Shown: positions 33,243-42,378 of the stretch, piece after piece
How positions within the stretch are numbered: position 1 is the first letter of the stretch
How the letters are laid out: the number at the start of each line of letters is the position of its first letter
Notes under the pieces: model-generated
Databases searched by the model: none
The model's input: only the letters and a program-made list of their open reading frames with translations
Told to the model about the DNA's origin: nothing
Translations under genes and position numbers: made by a program
Assembly: GCF_016902575.1 (NCBI RefSeq)
Contig: NZ_JACSNZ010000009.1
Coordinates: 1-64,000, forward strand
Direction of reading: 5' to 3'
Source: Pseudoflavonifractor capillosus
GTDB taxonomy: Bacteria > Bacillota > Clostridia > Oscillospirales > Oscillospiraceae
Length of the DNA: 64,000 bases

Positions 33243-36200
33243 AGAGAAAAAATAGGCTGCTCACTGATTTTATGCGGGAAGTCCGCCGTACATACAGCCG
33301 ATTTTTGTCCATTCTTCTTCTCTCCGCTTTGGCAGTGGCCTTTCTGGTGGGTCTGCGGGCCACCGCCCCGGATATGGAGTACACGGCGGACAACTACTAT
33401 GACGCCCACCACCTGATGGACGGCTATGTGATCTCCACCATGGGCCTCACAGAGGAGGACTTGCAGGCCCTCTCCCAGGCTTCGGGGGTGGAGCAGGTGG
33501 AGGGGGCGTGGAGCGTGGATGCCACGGCGGTGGACTCCATTGTGTCCCTGCGCTCCATGCCAGAGACATTGAATCTGCTCAACCTGAAGAGAGGGCGTCT
33601 GCCGGAGCAGGCGGATGAATGCGTTACCGAGGAGATGCTCCTCACCGCTCTGGGGTTGGACATCGGGGACACCCTCACTGTCACCCTGGAGGAGGGGGAC
33701 AAGGATAGCCTCACCCGCACCAGCTTCACCATTGTGGGTACGGTGCAAAGCCCTCTGTATGTGGGCACAGACCGGGGCACCTCCAGACTGGGCAGCGGCA
33801 GCGTGGATGCCTTTGTGTATATCCCCGGGGAGAATTTCAACCTGGACGTGTACACCACTGCCTACTTCACCGGGACAGGTCTGGAGGCGCTAAACAGTTA
33901 CAGCCAGGCCTATGAGGATCATATGACAGCCCTGGTGGACAGCCTGGATGGGCTGGCCCAGGAGCGGGCCGACCTGCGGGATGAGCAGGTGCGGGGTGAT
34001 GCTCAGAAGGAGTTGGACGATGCCAAGGAGCAGTTGGCCGATGCCCAAAAGAAGCTGGAGGATGCTCGCTTGGAGCTGGAAGATGCCCGGGCGGAGCTGG
34101 ACAGCGGGTGGAACGAGTACCGACAGGGCCTTGCCACCCTGGAGCAGAAGGTGAAGGACGGCCAGGCTCAGCTGAATGCAGTCAGGTCCCAGCTGGAGGA
34201 GGCCCAGACCCGATATGAACAGGGCAAGGTGGATTACCAGGAGGGGCTGGCCCAGTATCAAGAGGGGCAGCAGGCTTATGAGGAGAATTTGGCCCAGTTA
34301 GAGACCCAGCAGGAACAGGTGGCAGAGGGCTATGAGGAATATTACGACGCACTAAAGCCCTTTGAGGGCACGCCCATGTACGACCAGATGGTGGAGCAGT
34401 TGGCCCCCCAGAAGGCTCAACTGGACCAGGCTGCCGCCCAGATTCAGGCGGGCTATCAGCAGCTGGAGCAGGTGAAAACTCAGCTGGACGGGGCTAGGGC
34501 GGAATTGGATGCAGCCCAGGCCCAGCTGGCGGACTCTGCCCAGCAGCTGGAGAGCGGATGGGCGGAGTACCAGTCAGGGCAGCAGACCCTGGATCAGGAG
34601 ACCCAGCAGGGCCGCAGCCAGCTGGCCCAGGCCAAGGCGGAGTTGGACCAAGGCGAGGCGGAATACCAGCAGGGCCTGGAAGAGTATGAGCAGGCCAAGG
34701 CGGATGCCCAGGAGGAACTGGAGCAGGCCCAGGCGGACATCCAGCAGGGCCAGAAGGAACTGGATGAGTTGGAGGCCTGTGAGTGGTATGTGCTGGGCCG
34801 CAACACCAACTCCGGTGTGGTGGGCTATGCCCAGGACGCAGAACGAGTGGAAAATCTGTCCAGCATTTTCCCTATCATCTTCTTTGTGGTGGCGGCCCTG
34901 GCCTGCCTGACCACCATGACCCGCATGGTAGAGGAGCAGCGCACCCAGATTGGTGCGTTGAAAGCCCTGGGCTTCTCCCGCCTGGCCATCTCCCAGAAAT
35001 ACATTGGCTATGCCTTTACAGCCAGCCTGGTGGGCGGGCTGCTGGGCTTGGGGGTGGGCGCCACCCTCATTCCGGCGGTGATCGCCAACGCCTTCCAAAT
35101 CATGTATGCCATCCCCGGCCTGGACTACAAGGTGCAGTTGCCCCTGTTTGTTCTGGCGGTGCTGGCAGCGGTGGTTTGTACCACCGGGGCGGCGGTGTGG
35201 GCCTGCCTGTCCACACTCATGGACACCCCGGCCAACCTCATGCGTCCCCGGGCGCCCAAGGCGGGGAAACGGGTGTTCTTGGAATACATCAAGCCCCTTT
35301 GGCGCAGACTGTCCTTTACCTGGAAGGTGACCATGCGCAACCTGTTCCGCTATCAAAAGCGGTTTTGGATGACGGTCATCGGCATTGGCGGCTGCACGGC
35401 CCTCATTGTCACCGGCTTTGGCCTCCACGAGTCCATTTTTGATGTGCTGGATAAGCAGTTTGATGAGATTTCCCAGTATGATGCCACCGTGGGCCTGGAA
35501 GAGACTATGACTGGGGAACAGAAGCAGGCCCTGCAATCCTATCTCAACGGGGATGAAAGGGTGGAGAACTATTTGTTCAGCCACCAGCAGCTGGTGGAGG
35601 CGTCTTCCACGGGGCTTTCCTATGATGCCTACCTCTTTGCGGTGGAGGATGCCCAGGCCTTTGGCCGATTTGTGGATCTGCGCCACCGCAGTGACCACTC
35701 TGATGTGGAGCTGACCCAGGAGGGCGTGGTCATAGATGAAAAACTCTCTGAGCTGCTGGATGTATCCGTGGGGGACACCATCACCCTGGAGGGGGATAAG
35801 CGTGTGGAAGTACAGGTGGCGGACATTACGGAAAATTATGTCTACCACTACATTTACCTCACCAGTGATCTGTATACCCAGCTCTACGGTGGGGAATACC
35901 TGAACAATGTGATGCTCCTGGATTACCGGGACGGCATAGGGGAGAATGAATCCAACCAGGTCTCCCAGACTCTCATGAACATGGACGGGGTGGCCTCTTA
36001 TTCCTACATTGCCACCATTCGAGACAGCTTTGAGGACAGTATGGACGCCATCAATTATGCGGTCATCATCATCATCGTGGCCGCTGCCGCTCTGGCCTTT
36101 GTGGTGCTGTACAACCTGACCAACATCAACATCACCGAGCGCAGGAGTGAGCTGGCCACCTTGAAGGTGTTGGGGTTCTACGACCGGGAGACCACCGCAT

Positions 36201-36451
36201 ATGTATTGCGGGAGAATGTGTTTCTCACCCTATTTGGGGTGATTTTGGGGCTGGTGCTGGGCCGCTTCCTCCACAGCTGGATGGTGGTGACCGTGGAGGT
36301 GGATCTGGTGATGTTTGGCCGCACCGCTCCGCCCTACGCCTATGTGTTGGCCGCAGCGATGACCGCCCTGTTCTCCCTCATTGTCAATGTGGCGGCCCAC
36401 TTTAGGCTGAAAAAAGTGGACATGGTAGAAAGTTTGAAAACAGTGGAGTGA
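33236..36451 (+). CDS. FtsX-like ABC permease with long extracellular coiled coil
   Basis: A 1071-residue protein. There is one membrane segment near 20-42 and an extracellular MacB-like domain (about 45-235). A long Q/E/A-rich coiled coil (about 248-515, repeated AQAQLADSAQQLESGWAEYQ-type heptads) follows. Next are a three-TM FtsX block (about 542-660), a second extracellular domain, and a final three-TM block (about 955-1050). The coiled-coil hairpin could reach into the cell wall, as in FtsEX-type mechanotransmission; export of lipid or peptide is the alternative. It is coupled to the ATPase, and a GNAT gene follows directly. Confidence 0.85.
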   Translation: MVKRKNRLLTDFMREVRRTYSRFLSILLLSALAVAFLVGLRATAPDMEYTADNYYDAHHLMDGYVISTMGLTEEDLQALSQASGVEQVEGAWSVDATAVDSIVSLRSMPETLNLLNLKRGRLPEQADECVTEEMLLTALGLDIGDTLTVTLEEGDKDSLTRTSFTIVGTVQSPLYVGTDRGTSRLGSGSVDAFVYIPGENFNLDVYTTAYFTGTGLEALNSYSQAYEDHMTALVDSLDGLAQERADLRDEQVRGDAQKELDDAKEQLADAQKKLEDARLELEDARAELDSGWNEYRQGLATLEQKVKDGQAQLNAVRSQLEEAQTRYEQGKVDYQEGLAQYQEGQQAYEENLAQLETQQEQVAEGYEEYYDALKPFEGTPMYDQMVEQLAPQKAQLDQAAAQIQAGYQQLEQVKTQLDGARAELDAAQAQLADSAQQLESGWAEYQSGQQTLDQETQQGRSQLAQAKAELDQGEAEYQQGLEEYEQAKADAQEELEQAQADIQQGQKELDELEACEWYVLGRNTNSGVVGYAQDAERVENLSSIFPIIFFVVAALACLTTMTRMVEEQRTQIGALKALGFSRLAISQKYIGYAFTASLVGGLLGLGVGATLIPAVIANAFQIMYAIPGLDYKVQLPLFVLAVLAAVVCTTGAAVWACLSTLMDTPANLMRPRAPKAGKRVFLEYIKPLWRRLSFTWKVTMRNLFRYQKRFWMTVIGIGGCTALIVTGFGLHESIFDVLDKQFDEISQYDATVGLEETMTGEQKQALQSYLNGDERVENYLFSHQQLVEASSTGLSYDAYLFAVEDAQAFGRFVDLRHRSDHSDVELTQEGVVIDEKLSELLDVSVGDTITLEGDKRVEVQVADITENYVYHYIYLTSDLYTQLYGGEYLNNVMLLDYRDGIGENESNQVSQTLMNMDGVASYSYIATIRDSFEDSMDAINYAVIIIIVAAAALAFVVLYNLTNINITERRSELATLKVLGFYDRETTAYVLRENVFLTLFGVILGLVLGRFLHSWMVVTVEVDLVMFGRTAPPYAYVLAAAMTALFSLIVNVAAHFRLKKVDMVESLKTVE

Positions 36452-36453
36452 GT

Positions 36454-36951
36454 ATGAACAGTACAGGACATCTTTTAATTCGTCACGCCAATCTCAAGGA
36501 CCTTCCCGCCCTGGAGCAGCTCTACGCCCAGGCCCGGGCCTTTATGGCAGCTTCGGGAAATCCCAACCAGTGGGGGGATGACAAGCCCACCAGGGAGCAG
36601 ATTGTGCAGGATATTGAGCTGGGACACGGGTTTGTGTGCATGGACAACGGCATCATTGTGGCGGCCTTTGCCTTCCACACCCAGGGGGACCCCACCTACG
36701 CCCACATTGAGGGGAAGGGGTGGCCGGATGACGGCTCTTACGGGGTGGTGCACCGCATTGCCACCGGGGGAGCCCGGCATGGTGCGGCCGCTTTCTGCCT
36801 GGCCTGGTGCCGGGCACACTGCCGCCAGGTACGCATCGACACCCATGAGGACAACATTCCCATGCAGCGTCTGTTGGCAAAGCTGGAGTTTGTACCCTGC
36901 GGTACCATTTACCTGGAGGACGGCAGCCCCAGATTGGCCTATTATCGATAA
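36454..36951 (+). CDS. GNAT-family N-acetyltransferase
   Basis: ATG 36454 has GGAG five bases upstream; a GTG at 36448 overlapping the permease stop is possible. It encodes 165 residues. The start LLIRHANLKDLPALEQLYAQ and the C-terminal IDTHEDNIPMQRLLAKLEFV are typical of GNAT enzymes of the YjcF/MarR-partner type. The central acetyl-CoA loop is atypical (ATGGARHGAAAF in place of R-x2-G-x-G/A with good fit). The substrate is unknown. It is co-transcribed with the ABC exporter. Confidence 0.8.
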   Translation: MNSTGHLLIRHANLKDLPALEQLYAQARAFMAASGNPNQWGDDKPTREQIVQDIELGHGFVCMDNGIIVAAFAFHTQGDPTYAHIEGKGWPDDGSYGVVHRIATGGARHGAAAFCLAWCRAHCRQVRIDTHEDNIPMQRLLAKLEFVPCGTIYLEDGSPRLAYYR

Positions 36952-36997
36952 AAAAGGATGTGTCGCAAAATGAAAGTTTTGCGACACATCCTTTTTT
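36950..36997 (+). terminator. Bidirectional terminator
   Basis: AAAAAAGGATGTGTCGCAAAA and its exact complement enclose TGAAAG (about a 20-bp perfect stem) between convergent genes. A-run and T-run on both sides make it bidirectional. Confidence 0.9.
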
Positions 36998-38024
36998 ACT
37001 GTTTTTTCTGCTGTTCCAGGGCCTCAATCTCCCGGAATCGGGGCATGATGCCGATTTTGTCCGGGGTGTGCACAGGCAGCTGATAGATGTCATGGCCGGG
37101 GAAGGGGTTGCCTTCCACCAGGCAAGGGCCATCGGGGGTAAAGCACACGTCCCACCCCACATACCCCACCTGGGGCAACACTTGGGCGGCCTGCCGTACC
37201 ATATCCACCGCCTGGTCCCAGTCCGGGACTTGCAAGCCCTGAATGGGGGTGCCGGTGGCCGGATGATTGACGTACAGGTTTTTGGCCTTGTCCAGAGCCC
37301 GGTCGATGACCACGCCTCGCTCCGGGTCCATGGGGGCCACCATTCCGCCGCTGTTGAAGTTGTCCACAAATTTGCCATTGCCGATGCGCAGCATGGCGGT
37401 GACCAAATACACATCTCCGCTTTCCCCACGGATGGTGACAATGCGCACGGTGTTGATGGAGCCAGGGTACACCGCTGCCATAGCGGGGTGCTGCTCCAGC
37501 ACCTCCTCCAGCACCAGAAGCGGCGCCCACTGGGTCAGATGCTCATAGAGAGCCTCCAGGGAGGGGTAGTCCCCGGTGTGCAGCTTCTCAATGCCGTGCC
37601 CGCAGGTGCCCCGGGAGGGCTTGGACATGAAGGTCTCATGGGCGGACAGGAAGGCCATAACCTGTTCCCTGTTGTCCCCCGTCACCGGTACCCAGTCCCG
37701 GTGCAAATAGGATTCAAATCGGTTGTTAAACTGAATTTTGTCGTCAAAGCAGTCAAAATACTCCTTTTGATTGTATTTGACCACCAGGGCGTTGTTGCGG
37801 CCCCGAGTGAGGTAGGTATCCCGCTGCTGATCGGTGAGATTGTACATCTCAAACAGGTCGTAATCCATATATCCGGCCCCATATTTGACCGCACAGTTTT
37901 TCATATCCCGGAAAATGGACAGCCGGGAGACTCCGGTTTTCTTGTGGATGGAATTGATTTTCTCCCACATGGACTTATAGTTCATGTTGAGCACACGCTG
38001 GAATAGATACTTGACGTTTGCCAC
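36996..38024 (-). CDS. Sugar-transfer-associated ATP-grasp protein
   Basis: GTG 38024 has GAGGG seven bases upstream; 342 residues. An N-terminal helical region (about 1-90) has SIFRDMKNCAVKYGAGYMDYDLFEMY. An ATP-grasp fold follows with KPSRGTCGHGIEKL (about 134-147), ATP-binding LLVLEEVLEQHP, SINTVRIVTIRG and the metal-binding end GWDVCFTPDGPCLVEGNPFPG. These proteins often lie in capsule or polysaccharide loci and ligate carboxylates to amines; here it stands alone. Substrate unknown. Confidence 0.8.
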   Translation of the reverse strand: MANVKYLFQRVLNMNYKSMWEKINSIHKKTGVSRLSIFRDMKNCAVKYGAGYMDYDLFEMYNLTDQQRDTYLTRGRNNALVVKYNQKEYFDCFDDKIQFNNRFESYLHRDWVPVTGDNREQVMAFLSAHETFMSKPSRGTCGHGIEKLHTGDYPSLEALYEHLTQWAPLLVLEEVLEQHPAMAAVYPGSINTVRIVTIRGESGDVYLVTAMLRIGNGKFVDNFNSGGMVAPMDPERGVVIDRALDKAKNLYVNHPATGTPIQGLQVPDWDQAVDMVRQAAQVLPQVGYVGWDVCFTPDGPCLVEGNPFPGHDIYQLPVHTPDKIGIMPRFREIEALEQQKKQ

Positions 38025-38092
38025 GGCAGTTCCCTCACATGTTTCATAGAATTGGGTCTAGCATATCACACATGACAGCCAATGGCAAGGAG

Positions 38093-38143
38093 TTGACAGT
38101 GTGGGAGGTTTATTGTATACTGTGAAACGAAAAAAGTATACAA
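38093..38143 (+). promoter_or_regulatory. bioY promoter with BirA-type operator
   Basis: TTGACA (38093-38098), a 17-base spacer and TATACT (38116-38121). A perfect palindrome TTGTATAC (38113-38120), 15 bases, GTATACAA (38136-38143) overlaps the -10 box. Arm length and spacing resemble Firmicutes BirA operators (TTGTTAAC-N15-GTTAACAA type). Biotin-loaded BirA would block transcription of bioY. Confidence 0.75.
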
Positions 38144-38159
38144 TAGGATGGTGGAGCAA

Positions 38160-38717
38160 ATGAGAGATCAAACCATACAACATCTGTGCGCTTGTGGCGT
38201 TTTAGCGGCAGTTATTTGTGTGCTCAGCCCTTTTTCCGTCCCCATCGGCCCCGTGCCTGTGGCCTTTGCCAACCTGGCCATCTTTTTGGCGGTGTATCTG
38301 CTGGGGTGGAAGTGGGGGACGGTGAGCTGCCTTGTATATCTGCTGGTGGGACTGGCAGGTCTTCCGGTGTTTTCCGGATTTGGCAGCGGAGCGGGGCAGC
38401 TGTTGGGTCCTACGGGAGGTTATCTGATTGGTTATCTCCCCATGGCTCTGGTGGGAGGCTGGATCATTGACCACACCCGGTCCAAATGGCTACACGGACT
38501 GGGGCTGGTATTGGGCACTGCTCTTTGCTATCTACTGGGCACCGCATGGTTTTGCTGGCAGGGTGGATATTCTGTGGGGACAGCCCTGGGCCTGTGTGTG
38601 ATCCCCTTCATACCCTTTGATCTGGGGAAAATTGTCCTGGCCATTGGCCTGGGCAGTGTGCTGCGCCGCCGCTTGCAGCAGGCGGGACTTCTGGAAGAAA
38701 AACGGGTTGCACCTTAA
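38160..38717 (+). CDS. bioY: Biotin transporter substrate-binding subunit BioY
   Basis: About 185 residues with six membrane segments. BioY signatures are PIGPVPVAFANLAIFLA, the AGLPVFSGFGSGAGQLLGPTGGYLIGY core (in pieces) and IPFIPFDLGKIVLA at the C-terminus. It is the S component for biotin uptake, alone or with a shared ECF module; no ECF genes are nearby. ATG 38160 with GGTG six bases away is preferred; ATG 38148 is the alternative. The stop lies inside its terminator stem. Confidence 0.93.
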   Translation: MRDQTIQHLCACGVLAAVICVLSPFSVPIGPVPVAFANLAIFLAVYLLGWKWGTVSCLVYLLVGLAGLPVFSGFGSGAGQLLGPTGGYLIGYLPMALVGGWIIDHTRSKWLHGLGLVLGTALCYLLGTAWFCWQGGYSVGTALGLCVIPFIPFDLGKIVLAIGLGSVLRRRLQQAGLLEEKRVAP

Positions 38718-38732
38718 GTGCAACCCGTTTTT
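38699..38732 (+). terminator. Terminator of bioY
   Basis: AAAACGGGTTGCAC, loop CTTAA, GTGCAACCCGTTTT: a perfect 14-bp stem that contains the bioY stop codon. Confidence 0.88.
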
Positions 38733-38736
38733 GCGG

Positions 38737-40956
38737 TTATTGAGCGTAGTAGTTGATGAGGCAGCCAGCCAGGATGATGTCACGCTCCTCCCTGGAGAGG
38801 CCGGGGAGGGAGAGGGTGACAGGGGTGGAGGTGCCGCCCCGCAGCACCTGGGCCTCCACCGTTTCGCCGTCACCTTGGAGAAGGGCACGGATGCCGGGGA
38901 TGTAAACCCGGTCGCCGGGCTGGAGGTTCAGCTGCTCCAGCTCACTGGCGATGAAGGGGAGCATACCCCAGTTGACCACGTTGGAGCGGTAGCGCTTGGT
39001 GGCGTACTCCTGGGCGATGTTGGCGCAGCCGCCCAGCACCCGCTGGCAGGAGGCGGCCTGTTCCCGGGCGGAGCCGTCGCCGGGTTTGAGAGCCATCACC
39101 AGAGAGCCCAGTCCGGTGGTGGCGGGGTCGTAGCCGTCCAGAGCGGCCAGCACCTGGGGATCCTGGGGGGTGGAGCGGCGCAGCTGCTCCACCTTCTGGA
39201 TCTCCTTGGCCCGGGGCACATACTGGGGATCCTTGCGGCTGAGGGCGAACTCAGACAGGCGCAGGGGGTTGGAACGGTAGGAAGAGGTTTCGCCGGAGGG
39301 AATGAGCTCATCGGTGGTGGTGACGGGATCGTAAATGGCACAGGCCACAGTGAGCATCAGGTTCTCCGGCAGGGCGATCTGCTCCGGCCAGTCGGCGATG
39401 TTGGGGCCAAACACCAGTTCCTCGTCAGGGTTGGCCTTACCCACGCCGTAATAGACACGGGCCTGGTAGGAGGAGCCGTCATAGCTCCACTGTTCATCGG
39501 CCCGGTCGGCGGGTACCTCAGGCAGCTGGTCGGCGGCGGTGAGCACACCGCCCATTTTGGCGGTGGCGGCGATGGAACGGGCGTCCATGAGGGCCACATA
39601 GGACACCTGGCCCTCGCCGGGCTTGGAGCCCTCCCGGTTGGGGAAGTTGCGGGTGGAGTGACGGATGGAGAAAGCGCCGTTGGCGGGCACGTCTCCGGCA
39701 CCGAAGCAGGGGCCACAGAAGCAGGAACGCACCGAGGCACCGGCGGCCATGAGGGAGGTGATGTAGCCCTGTTGGGTCAGCTCCTGCATCACGGGCATGG
39801 AGCCGGGGTAGCAGGACAGCCAGAAGTGGTCAGACCCGGTGGGGGTGGTGCCCAGAATCTCAGCGGCTCGGCGCAGGTTCTGGTAGGTGCCGCCGGAACA
39901 GCCGGCAATGACCGCCTGGTCCACATGGAACTTGCCGTCTTTGATTTTATTGCTCAGGGGAGCGGGAGGCTCAATGCCCAGCTGATCCCGGGTGTTCTGC
40001 TCCACCATGTGCAGCATGTCCTCCATGTTGGCCTGGAACTCGGCGATGGGGAAGGCGTTGGAGGGGTGGAAGGGCAGGGCGATCATGGGCTGCACCTTGT
40101 CCAGCTCCACACACACAACCCGGTCGTAGTAAGCGCCCTCACCAGGCTGCATCTGGTGGTAGCTGGCCCCACGGCCCAGCAGAGTCAGGGCGGTCTGGGT
40201 GTGGGCATCGGTCTGCCACACCGAGGACAGACAGGTGGTCTCGGTGGTCATCACGTCAATGCCGGAGCGGTAGTCCATGGACAGATTGGCCACACCGGGG
40301 CCGAAGAACTCCATGACGGCGTTCTTCACTGCACCGGACTGGAAGGTGGCCTTCACCAGGGCCAGAGCCACGTCCTGAGGGCCTACACCGGGCCGGGGTG
40401 CGCCGGTGAGGTAGATGCCCACCACCTGCGGATAGGCGATGTCATAGGTCTTGCACAGCAGCTGGCGGGCCAGCTCGGGGCCGCCCTCCCCAATGGCCAT
40501 ACAGCCGTAGGCGCCGTAGCGGGTGTGGGAGTCGGAGCCCAGGATCATCTTGCCGGGGGCAGCGTACCGCTCCCGCATGTAGGAGTGGATGACAGCCTGG
40601 TGGGCGGGGACGAACTCGCCGCCGTACTTTTTGGCAGCGGACAGGCCGAAATTGTGGTCGTCCTCGTTGATGGTGCCGCCCACAGCGCACAGGGAGTTGT
40701 GGCAGTTGGTGAGCACATAGGGCAGGGGGAACTCCTTGAGCCCAGAGGCCCGGGCGGTCTGGATGATGCCCACATAGGTGATGTCGTGGGAGGCCATGGC
40801 GTCAAAGCGCAGGGAGAGCCGCTCCATGGAGCCGGACGTGTTGTGAGATTTCAGGATGGAGTAGGCCATGGTGGCCTCCAGCCCAGCCTGGGTCTTTGCC
40901 GCCGGGACCAGCTGGCCCTTCTGCCAGCTCATGCCCTGGTTGTGAATGGTAATCAT
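38737..40956 (-). CDS. Aconitase-family hydratase (YbhJ-like)
   Basis: A 739-residue protein. Aconitase-type landmarks are TNCHNSLCAVGGTINEDD, GSDSHTRYGAYGCMAIGEGG (about 139-158) and the three Fe-S cysteines in AGCSGGTYQNL and CFCGPCFGAGD. A C-terminal swivel domain follows (SNVVNWGMLPFI, GDRVYIPGI). Layout and length resemble the uncharacterised YbhJ-like hydratases rather than AcnA, so citrate isomerisation should not be assumed. It stands alone; no citrate-cycle neighbours are present. Confidence 0.85.
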   Translation of the reverse strand: MITIHNQGMSWQKGQLVPAAKTQAGLEATMAYSILKSHNTSGSMERLSLRFDAMASHDITYVGIIQTARASGLKEFPLPYVLTNCHNSLCAVGGTINEDDHNFGLSAAKKYGGEFVPAHQAVIHSYMRERYAAPGKMILGSDSHTRYGAYGCMAIGEGGPELARQLLCKTYDIAYPQVVGIYLTGAPRPGVGPQDVALALVKATFQSGAVKNAVMEFFGPGVANLSMDYRSGIDVMTTETTCLSSVWQTDAHTQTALTLLGRGASYHQMQPGEGAYYDRVVCVELDKVQPMIALPFHPSNAFPIAEFQANMEDMLHMVEQNTRDQLGIEPPAPLSNKIKDGKFHVDQAVIAGCSGGTYQNLRRAAEILGTTPTGSDHFWLSCYPGSMPVMQELTQQGYITSLMAAGASVRSCFCGPCFGAGDVPANGAFSIRHSTRNFPNREGSKPGEGQVSYVALMDARSIAATAKMGGVLTAADQLPEVPADRADEQWSYDGSSYQARVYYGVGKANPDEELVFGPNIADWPEQIALPENLMLTVACAIYDPVTTTDELIPSGETSSYRSNPLRLSEFALSRKDPQYVPRAKEIQKVEQLRRSTPQDPQVLAALDGYDPATTGLGSLVMALKPGDGSAREQAASCQRVLGGCANIAQEYATKRYRSNVVNWGMLPFIASELEQLNLQPGDRVYIPGIRALLQGDGETVEAQVLRGGTSTPVTLSLPGLSREERDIILAGCLINYYAQ

Positions 40957-41046
40957 AGGGGAAACCTCCTTGGGAGTGATTTGTCACTTTCACTTTAGTG
41001 TAGCAAACAATCCCCCACTTTGCAAGGGCTCAGGGGTGGAAATTGC

Positions 41047-41080
41047 AAAAAAATCCCCGAACCGAAGTTCGGGGATTTTG
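41047..41080 (-). terminator. Terminator of the sigma/anti-sigma operon
   Basis: On the minus strand AAAATCCCCGAAC, loop TTCG, GTTCGGGGATTTT, followed by TTTGC. It lies just after the anti-sigma stop. Confidence 0.85.
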
Positions 41081-41085
41081 GAAGG

Positions 41086-42378
41086 TCACTGGGAATAGGG
41101 GACAGCCCAGGCGTGCATCCGCTCCAGAATGGTGTCGTCATAATCGAAGGAGAGGAAATAGGTGGCGTCCTGGCTGGGAAGGGAGCCTGCTTCAAACCCT
41201 ACTTTCAGAAGGTCGGGGTATAGGATCAGTCGATCCAGGTCAAAGGCCTCCTCCATCTCCTGACGCAGGGTGGGGTCGGTGATTTCGGCCTCATCCAAAA
41301 GGGCCTGCTCCAACTCCTCCGAGGTGCAGGTGAACAGGTCTTCCATGTCCACCCGTTCTCCAGTGTCTCGGTAGAACGCCGTGCCCACCTCCAGATACTT
41401 GGAAGGTGCTTGGAGGGATGTGGTGAAATAGATTACCCTAGGACTGGATGCAGAGAGGTAGGTATCTTGGAGAATGAGACAGGTGGAGAAGGATGCAGGG
41501 GAGCCTGCCTCGAGATAGGACTGGTAGACGGCTTCCAGCTCTTCCAGTTCGTCATACAGAAGACACTGTTTTTCGTAGTACGCTACAATATTGTCCTGAG
41601 CCTCCTGGGATAGTTCCTCCAGACCCTGGACACCGTCCAAAGCGATATCGGGAGGATAGGGGGTATGCACGTCCAGCAGCTCCGGGCCGTCGTGCAGAGC
41701 GTACAGCACACCTCGATGCCCCTGCCAGACCTCCACCTGGGTACCATCGTTCAAGGTCATAAGATCTGGCATTTGGTAGGCATCGATTTCCACCAGCTGG
41801 GCGGGATAGGCGGGGATCTTTTCCCCATCTTGATTGAGAATCGTCTCCTTGGAGCCACCTAGTTCGGCGTAGATATGCAGGGCATCGGCGATCTCTCCAT
41901 CTCGGAAGGCCTGGTCGGTATAGGCATCAAAATAGGATCTGATCCAGGTGTCCTCCTCCATGAGCAGCCCAATCTGCTCCCCTCGGGTTGTGTACACCAC
42001 GTAGGTCACGTCCCCGGTGGTGTTGTCCAGCTGGGTTTCCACGATGCGCCCGGTTACTGTCCGGGGGGAGCGGTTGCCCCAGGCCCACAGGGCCACCAGG
42101 CCGCACACCACTGCCACCAGCACGGCGGCCAGGACGAAGCCTTTGGAGAAGGCACGCCGCCGCCCCCGCCGCCAGGCGGAGGACGCCGCTGCTGCCACGG
42201 TGCGCTCGTTCACCTGGGGGTGCGCGGTGGGCAGGGGAGTGTCCATGCGCTCCAGCTCCCCACGGCAGTCGGCGCATTCCTCTAGGTGCTCCTCCACCAG
42301 TTGACGGCTCTCCGGGCTGCACACGCCATCATGGTACAGAGGGAGCAGGTCCCGGATGACATTACACGGTGTCTTCAT
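41086..42378 (-). CDS. Zf-HC2 anti-sigma factor with extracellular RsiV-like domain
   Basis: A 430-residue protein. The N-terminal zinc-finger anti-sigma domain includes the H-x3-C-x2-C type EEHLEECADC (about 29-38). A basic stretch and one membrane segment (about 80-103) follow, then an extracellular domain of about 325 residues. Its end (FDLDRLILYPDLLKVGFEAG, about 375-394) resembles DUF3298/RsiV domains that sense lysozyme, but this match is weak. ATG 42378 overlaps the sigma gene by 17 bases, so the pair is coupled. It should hold the partner sigma factor inactive at the membrane. Confidence 0.8.
   Translation of the reverse strand: MKTPCNVIRDLLPLYHDGVCSPESRQLVEEHLEECADCRGELERMDTPLPTAHPQVNERTVAAAASSAWRRGRRRAFSKGFVLAAVLVAVVCGLVALWAWGNRSPRTVTGRIVETQLDNTTGDVTYVVYTTRGEQIGLLMEEDTWIRSYFDAYTDQAFRDGEIADALHIYAELGGSKETILNQDGEKIPAYPAQLVEIDAYQMPDLMTLNDGTQVEVWQGHRGVLYALHDGPELLDVHTPYPPDIALDGVQGLEELSQEAQDNIVAYYEKQCLLYDELEELEAVYQSYLEAGSPASFSTCLILQDTYLSASSPRVIYFTTSLQAPSKYLEVGTAFYRDTGERVDMEDLFTCTSEELEQALLDEAEITDPTLRQEMEEAFDLDRLILYPDLLKVGFEAGSLPSQDATYFLSFDYDDTILERMHAWAVPYSQ

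Noticed and set aside
38617-40998. 793-codon plus-strand open frame opposite the hydratase
   Set aside because: Its product is Gly/His/Val-rich without domains, and the minus-strand frame encodes a complete aconitase-family protein with Fe-S cysteines. It is a shadow of high-G+C codon usage.
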